A stretch of DNA of 64,000 bases from NCBI RefSeq assembly GCF_900090045.1, contig NC_041779.1:496001-560000 (forward strand), written 5' to 3'. A program made the translations under genes and the position numbers. This DNA comes from Plasmodium malariae (Eukaryota > Apicomplexa > Aconoidasida > Haemosporida > Plasmodiidae). Numbering within the stretch: position 1 is the stretch's first letter; the number at the start of each line of letters is the position of its first letter. Shown here in pieces: positions 60,901 to 64,000 of this stretch. Below the pieces are notes generated by a model. It did no database searches, was not told the DNA's origin, and worked only from the letters and a program-made list of their open reading frames with translations.

Positions 60901-63900
60901 TTTTTATTATGGTTAACTTAGCCTGTCATACAAGGCAATTAAAATTGAAGTCAAGTCCAAATTATGTTTTTTACAATGTTATACAGCAGAAGCATATACT
61001 GTGCATTATTAGGTGCTTGACAAAATGCATGATGAATGTACCATTAGTTACGAAGCCTATTCAGGAAAATTCATACATGACCATGGATGTGAGTAGTATT
61101 TATACTGTACTTTATGATTATGTGACGGTGGAAAAAATTAATTATTTGAATAAGGAAAACGAAAAAAGGGTAAAATATAGTACTACAACTACTAGCGACA
61201 ATAATAACAGTGGTACGGGAAACACTAACATCGGTAATGACTGTAGCAGTTATGCAGTGAAGAATCCTCTTAAAAATGCGGCAAAAAAAATATACAAGGC
61301 ATCCCCAAGTAGTGTGGAACCGAATAGCTTAAAACAGAATTGCACTGCGTATGAACATATGTTTGAGGGAAATCAACAGAAGGTAGCGTGCAGTGGTAAC
61401 AATAACAATAATAATCACAGTAATAGTAACTACAACAGTAATAGTAACTACAACAGTAATAGTAACTACAACAGTAATAGTAACTGCAATAGTAATAGTA
61501 ACTGCAATAGTAATAGTAACTGTAACAATCAGTGCTATCCCATGAACAGTAATATGGAATACAAAAAGTGCGACCAAAATTACAACCTCTATGATTATTC
61601 TTACACATCTCATATGAATTATCATGTTGAGAAAATCGACAATTATTTCCCAGAAAGTTTCTATATGGAAGAGATACTATTTAAAAAGTACAATTTTAAT
61701 TTTTCGAATATCAAGGTGGTTCCAAATAAAGACTTGTCGAATGATCAGATGGAAAACAAGGAGCATAATGTAACTACAACCATGAGCAGGGGCACGAATG
61801 AAGATGCATATACCAATGCCTATGAGAAGGGGGTGTACAGTTTCAACAATGTGGATGACAATAATATAGTTGATAGTAGTGTGGATGGTAACATTGTGGG
61901 TAATAGCAGATTGTGTCGTAACGATGAACGACGCGTAGGCAACAATATTGACTTGAGTAAATATAATAAAACATACATATGCACGAATATTAGAAGTGCA
62001 AATGGCTTAATACAGGTGACGGATAGGACAAATAATTACAACGAATTAAACGGAGCAAATAGCGGATACAAAACCGAAAAGTTGAATAACAGAAGAAGGG
62101 ATAATAATAATAAGGATGCAAGGGATGGGCAGAACGAAAAGAGGCAAGATAAGGACTTCGAGAAGGACGAACAGAATGATCTTAACAATATGTTATGTGA
62201 AGATAAACTGAAACAAGTTTTAGTAAATATAGAAAATTATTCCCCTATAAAAACAGTGAAATATATTTCCGAAATAATAAACATATTACATAAATTACTT
62301 TCAGATAATAAATTAGAATTCATTAGCTATTTTTATTTCTTAGATTTATTATACAAAGTAGGTACATTTGATTTTATATTCAATATGTTTAATTATGTTA
62401 TGAGTGTATATATATCCCTCTTAGCATTATATTATAAAAAAAAGAAGGAAAATAAGCAAAACGTGAACTCGAAATTTACGTACTATATTCCTATACATAT
62501 AAGTAAAAATTATACATGCACCAATACCTATTTTGTTCGATATATAATGAGGTTAATGCAATATTATGCAGACTCAGATGTAAATAATATCAAAACCTAT
62601 TTACAAATTACAGTTAAAGGAATTAATGCTTTCTTAGATTTTTTCATTAGTCTTATAAATATAGGAAAATTTAATTTGATATTATTTTGTCAAAAAATGC
62701 TGCATCCCCTTACCAGGATTAACAACAATTTTGAAGGTGGTCAATCACAAGAAAAACCAAACACTGACTCCAAGGGGGAGCAAGTTACTAATAACACTAC
62801 AACTGTTGCTGCCACTGATGTAAATAGTAGTGCGAATAATGCAGATACTCAAGGAGGGAACGTAAACCATGCTTCGGGGGATAGTGCTGAAAATCCTAAG
62901 GAGGCATCTGCTCATAAAATAAACCATTCAGAGGAGGAGAGAATAAAATGCGCATCATACACGAATGGATCCTGTGAACAATTAGAACAGAACAAAAATG
63001 CCAATGGTGTTAATATTTTGCAAGTTGGAAATAACGAGGTCAACATTAACGCTAACGTGAACACTAATGCTAATGTTAACCTTAACGGTAATATGAATAA
63101 CGTGCGTCATAATGACGTAGCAAAGAACGAACTGGGCAGTTGCCCCCTTAAGGAAAATAATAGCGGTAGAAATAGTAATAGCAACTGTAACAATAGTAAT
63201 AGTGGTGATATTAAAGGGGAAAACGGTTCACAGATCGCGAATAATTATTATGTACAAAATGGCGTAAGTAAAAACATGCCACAGAGTGATAAATGCGACT
63301 ACAAGTGTTATAAGGAAAAGAATGAAGAAAAGAAAAGGGGAAAGATAAGGAATACATTTACCTATAATAATAATTTTTTATTTTCACTTGACTACTTTGA
63401 CATAATTAATACCATAAGATCAGTGAAATGTGAAATATCGAATAACATCTTCATGTGGTTAACATATATTAACAGCACAAGTGTAAAAATTAACAATCTA
63501 GGTAAAAATAATATATATATTAATTTTAACAATAATATAATATATACCTTTTTAAAAATAATTTTAAAATTTATTCATCATTCGACGGAAATAGAACCGA
63601 AAATAATCGAATTATGGATGAAAGAGAAAAATACAGATAAAAAAAATGTAAGCAGTAAGGAAAAGGATAAAGATATATATAATTACCCTAATGTAAATAT
63701 ATTAGAAGAATGGGCAGTAATGGGTTTTGATGAAAAAACTATATATGACTGCTTAAATTATTCTGGAACAACAGACTTAGATTGTACATTAAATTATTTG
63801 GATAAAGTAAAGGGAAAAGAATTCTTTTTAAATTATAATAAAGACAGAAAATCGGGTGGTCAGAAAAATAAAGATGGTAAAAGGTCGACCTACTACGAAT

Positions 63901-64000
63901 TTGATGATAATAGCAGTGATGAAAATTCGACCATCAGCAGAAGAAGGGCATATGACGAAATGAGGACGAGCGAAAACTTAAGTGAAACTGTCAATGAAAA
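54975..64000 (+). CDS. Giant HECT-type E3 ubiquitin ligase, HUWE1/TOM1-like (N-terminal part, runs off the window)
   Basis: An open frame starts at the ATG 54975 (in-frame TAA two codons upstream) and runs uninterrupted to the window end: 3008 codons, incomplete at the 3' side, no introns seen. Helical repeat regions dominate (about residues 1-520, 870-1580, 1990-2030, 2415-2560), in the style of the DUF908/DUF913 armadillo part of HUWE1/TOM1. They are separated by long Asn/Ser/Asp-rich inserts. Residues about 2909-2945 form a UBA-like domain (EEWAVMGFDEKTIYDCL...), which in HUWE1 also follows the armadillo part. The catalytic HECT domain should lie beyond the right edge. From memory, the syntenic P. 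falciparum gene encodes a HECT ligase of roughly 10,000 residues. Its role would be ubiquitin transfer to proteasome substrates. The HECT identity is inferred from the UBA, the N-terminal pattern and synteny, since the HECT domain itself is not visible. Confidence 0.8.
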   Translation, partial: MKIQIPKDDNFILMLDKISEEEKFFIHVLSTCDNKNLLDHLFPFVDWVWLKSDLIAWAPVLNRFDDLLHKYIVHNKLNKQENSVIKEDDKIKLNENGVKDTHLGDHNIGPINKANNCSDICSDMRSNNNYEEGRNEYFPPVNSNKKEDQRVEKEQSDDTFIPSDLLIEEVLRFTYYILDNCLSKSKYNSLDHLLVLLWSFNPKISILSAQILNIYYLFIKKTKKNENKINEIVNFLSALINIPVPNFLHPYINNDLGRINDNNYISGIVLYYLHDPLDKKYMNNVYYKIENRYFLDLIDYNLNVNKIVIQIDDYKIPFTSIFPKEVKYNEAKEVLQYAYDTVVRKYNICEKKAYDLRHKLRIYMGLLCPKYRRKLFNLRYLIISGSLSINSILYPQIIPSNTIFLQELLYFLKYHKYIHYNTLHIIFDLLTTAIESHLHYKVVSDILGLRLHSGLFISIFKYYLNYFLSPNTIQKDICPLYIMNECKDEMYSTNDINSIYIRKHGSQRNGISYAPSGSHSKNIVIAPIDNVSCNNSNSSNDNNSANNTNFARGNIYSSVSELLPNVSNASSNPNNFSYMSQGQSNNRPRNISRLQRWERLQQQWEHQQQQWEQQQQQWEQHLQRWEQLRHQWEQQQQQQQQQQMNLSVLATHDPNDTTSSNLRPLQNIESNQISTVHCTSGAQTAVLSGDNYGQIGNDVTHGISVEQPGGEKTNNDNVDIAANSDENHLNIQDRPNSVIENSSGYILRDSLGTNNSTNIMSYINYVDAANHSNHDNRTIMNNPNGGTSENLVAVRNNNRSNDVNANVGENMNIFDYINNRNNVNHEGNISILDYINNTEDIHISSNTDSRVNNNQQNESNRYKEEIQYGNFISEEVIINNIKKCKLSGESEFTNITKKYFKDFRKKKKQVSMMQQLLTLYHICIMEPCPILTIAQQNTLKNFPIYLLDSYTLNLPIVHMLLRIMETLLDFTPNFYFTAKNEEELYKILLSRFQYEIFMMSDSFYHMKRDDFLKYYFEPFNYDEYDKTFIESKEDMELYIRNRKNANNTRFGNLHGGNKNNNTELDTHGDDDNIHRNSAKGIHIKNSALNNTSDCLTGDVQRCNNDNNNDHNINHNNEYNNNSVQSKITVANVKLVDTTSQVYNENSIFSHHNERLIKLFAENNINVNATDDILLNRFTFWLKLYIYEERVKIIKMIIKALNLALKGHSPTDTLLDIFTNNYISVKIIKYILKYPHKFGLCLYGYILGFIYEHIYEDPTILSTLLKEGILNIMLNSIVEENLKDETVLIYVPSLLSLMFIHSIGKSAMKKLNYTPIYNLFHFVIKTDYFFFDRFGDIAVSIGNIINELENYGFVMKDFLTFHVKLLKKLYIEGLNLGYWKCIDYNYIEKYVESCVKKSQDVQLKDLNIDRYKYRKDNFFLDRLSIVCRCILSYMKSSWIKTFIKLNGLKFLMAFTNLISLPPNFIHIFEYHPIYTFIMKIYLYSSFKNIYNQFLFPLYNYSNFVLYIQYLNLLLKNSLYFDLSENIVVAKKSVIGGGKDNTTVSSGGDDASSSSNIAMRKFKNASRNGNIASRNGNNHSNKYLRTDFFCGPFIDRNKLLLCNITQLFNILYFLISAYTDAKGLYGNEEKMYDSPELSNRKILEVFSDVLVTIESVFDFFYTLYFYQTNDLNLNIFLHLKDKVCIHEHIKKTLRNSQNKSDYLLYNLYGSTRSLFCYSVNNNLYELNNTENKVHIICDQDNADDYKFTDHLSLLDDEDRVYKAVYKYTLSQVISEFSSFIHKNMKNPSDIIAFKKKEKSKFKKYFSSLENSFEKYDTNKDVSSSAPSDADNNYGQMYNDLFEQNIPVSIETNKNNTTTIYSSNNNELNRNTISSNDNSTLPAETIMTMYAKYNNDNNMNDSNGTGDGTGNGTANREGEHGKRSHLDNDKSKKVKTPKFEYNDYYIEDKDIKMHTSYPYESKYVMCESLRSLLVVIKKFFIMVNLACHTRQLKLKSSPNYVFYNVIQQKHILCIIRCLTKCMMNVPLVTKPIQENSYMTMDVSSIYTVLYDYVTVEKINYLNKENEKRVKYSTTTTSDNNNSGTGNTNIGNDCSSYAVKNPLKNAAKKIYKASPSSVEPNSLKQNCTAYEHMFEGNQQKVACSGNNNNNNHSNSNYNSNSNYNSNSNYNSNSNCNSNSNCNSNSNCNNQCYPMNSNMEYKKCDQNYNLYDYSYTSHMNYHVEKIDNYFPESFYMEEILFKKYNFNFSNIKVVPNKDLSNDQMENKEHNVTTTMSRGTNEDAYTNAYEKGVYSFNNVDDNNIVDSSVDGNIVGNSRLCRNDERRVGNNIDLSKYNKTYICTNIRSANGLIQVTDRTNNYNELNGANSGYKTEKLNNRRRDNNNKDARDGQNEKRQDKDFEKDEQNDLNNMLCEDKLKQVLVNIENYSPIKTVKYISEIINILHKLLSDNKLEFISYFYFLDLLYKVGTFDFIFNMFNYVMSVYISLLALYYKKKKENKQNVNSKFTYYIPIHISKNYTCTNTYFVRYIMRLMQYYADSDVNNIKTYLQITVKGINAFLDFFISLINIGKFNLILFCQKMLHPLTRINNNFEGGQSQEKPNTDSKGEQVTNNTTTVAATDVNSSANNADTQGGNVNHASGDSAENPKEASAHKINHSEEERIKCASYTNGSCEQLEQNKNANGVNILQVGNNEVNINANVNTNANVNLNGNMNNVRHNDVAKNELGSCPLKENNSGRNSNSNCNNSNSGDIKGENGSQIANNYYVQNGVSKNMPQSDKCDYKCYKEKNEEKKRGKIRNTFTYNNNFLFSLDYFDIINTIRSVKCEISNNIFMWLTYINSTSVKINNLGKNNIYINFNNNIIYTFLKIILKFIHHSTEIEPKIIELWMKEKNTDKKNVSSKEKDKDIYNYPNVNILEEWAVMGFDEKTIYDCLNYSGTTDLDCTLNYLDKVKGKEFFLNYNKDRKSGGQKNKDGKRSTYYEFDDNSSDENSTISRRRAYDEMRTSENLSETVNE
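56757..56910 (+). repeat. 21-bp coding repeat: WEQ-type Trp heptads and poly-Gln
   Basis: Six Trp codons stand exactly 21 bp apart (first at 56763, last at 56868; residues 597, 604, 611, 618, 625, 632). Each is followed by Glu and then five mostly Gln/His/Arg/Leu residues, ending in a Gln run. It lies in a low-complexity insert of the HECT ligase. Confidence 0.93.
61419..61526 (+). repeat. 18-bp coding repeat: six SNSNYN/SNSNCN units
   Basis: Six in-frame 18-bp units (AGT AAT AGT AAC TAC AAC), changing from Tyr to Cys after the third unit, in a disordered insert of the HECT ligase. Confidence 0.9.

Overview
This window is a chromosome-internal, gene-dense piece of a malaria-parasite (Plasmodium) genome. 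The evidence is the strongly A+T-rich sequence with poly(A)/poly(T) and (AT)n runs between genes, proteins padded with Asn/Asp/Lys-rich low complexity and pure AAT-codon Asn tracts, short introns with GT...AG ends after pyrimidine-rich tracts, and the gene content. From memory, the order HECT ligase - alpha/beta hydrolase - SPRY protein - cis-prenyltransferase - UFD2 - SNARE - RACK1 matches a block of P. falciparum chromosome 8. The species cannot be fixed from sequence alone; a P. malariae- or P. ovale-like genome would fit. No mobile elements, CRISPR arrays, tRNAs, rRNAs or subtelomeric gene families were seen.

Layout from left to right: a small secreted protein (-), a large protein with two RRM-like folds (-), a 1313-residue protein whose extreme C-terminus carries a shugoshin-type (SGO) motif (-), an organellar-type IF-2 (-), a DBP10/DDX54-type DEAD-box helicase (+), a basic coiled-coil protein with two tiny 5' exons (-), RACK1 (+, two exons) with a box C/D snoRNA in its intron, a longin R-SNARE (+), the U-box factor UFD2 (-), an eight-exon cis-prenyltransferase (+), an ASH2-like SPRY protein (-), an alpha/beta hydrolase split by a one-base shift in a poly(A) tract (+), and the first ~3008 codons of a giant HUWE1/TOM1-like HECT E3 ligase running off the right edge (+).

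Functional themes: ribosome biogenesis and translation (DBP10, IF-2, RACK1, and a snoRNA predicted to guide 2'-O-methylation of the large-subunit rRNA), ubiquitin chain building (UFD2 and the HECT ligase), chromatin and chromosome segregation (ASH2-like, shugoshin candidate), and membranes (SNARE, polyprenol synthesis, lipase-like hydrolase). Plasmodium genes are transcribed individually, so adjacency does not imply operons; several gene pairs are divergent and share long A+T-rich 5' regions full of short tandem repeats.

The most notable items are the shugoshin candidate, the intronic snoRNA with a recognisable rRNA target, the SNARE with Ser at the zero layer, the hydrolase frameshift, and two independent 21-bp (heptad) coding repeats.
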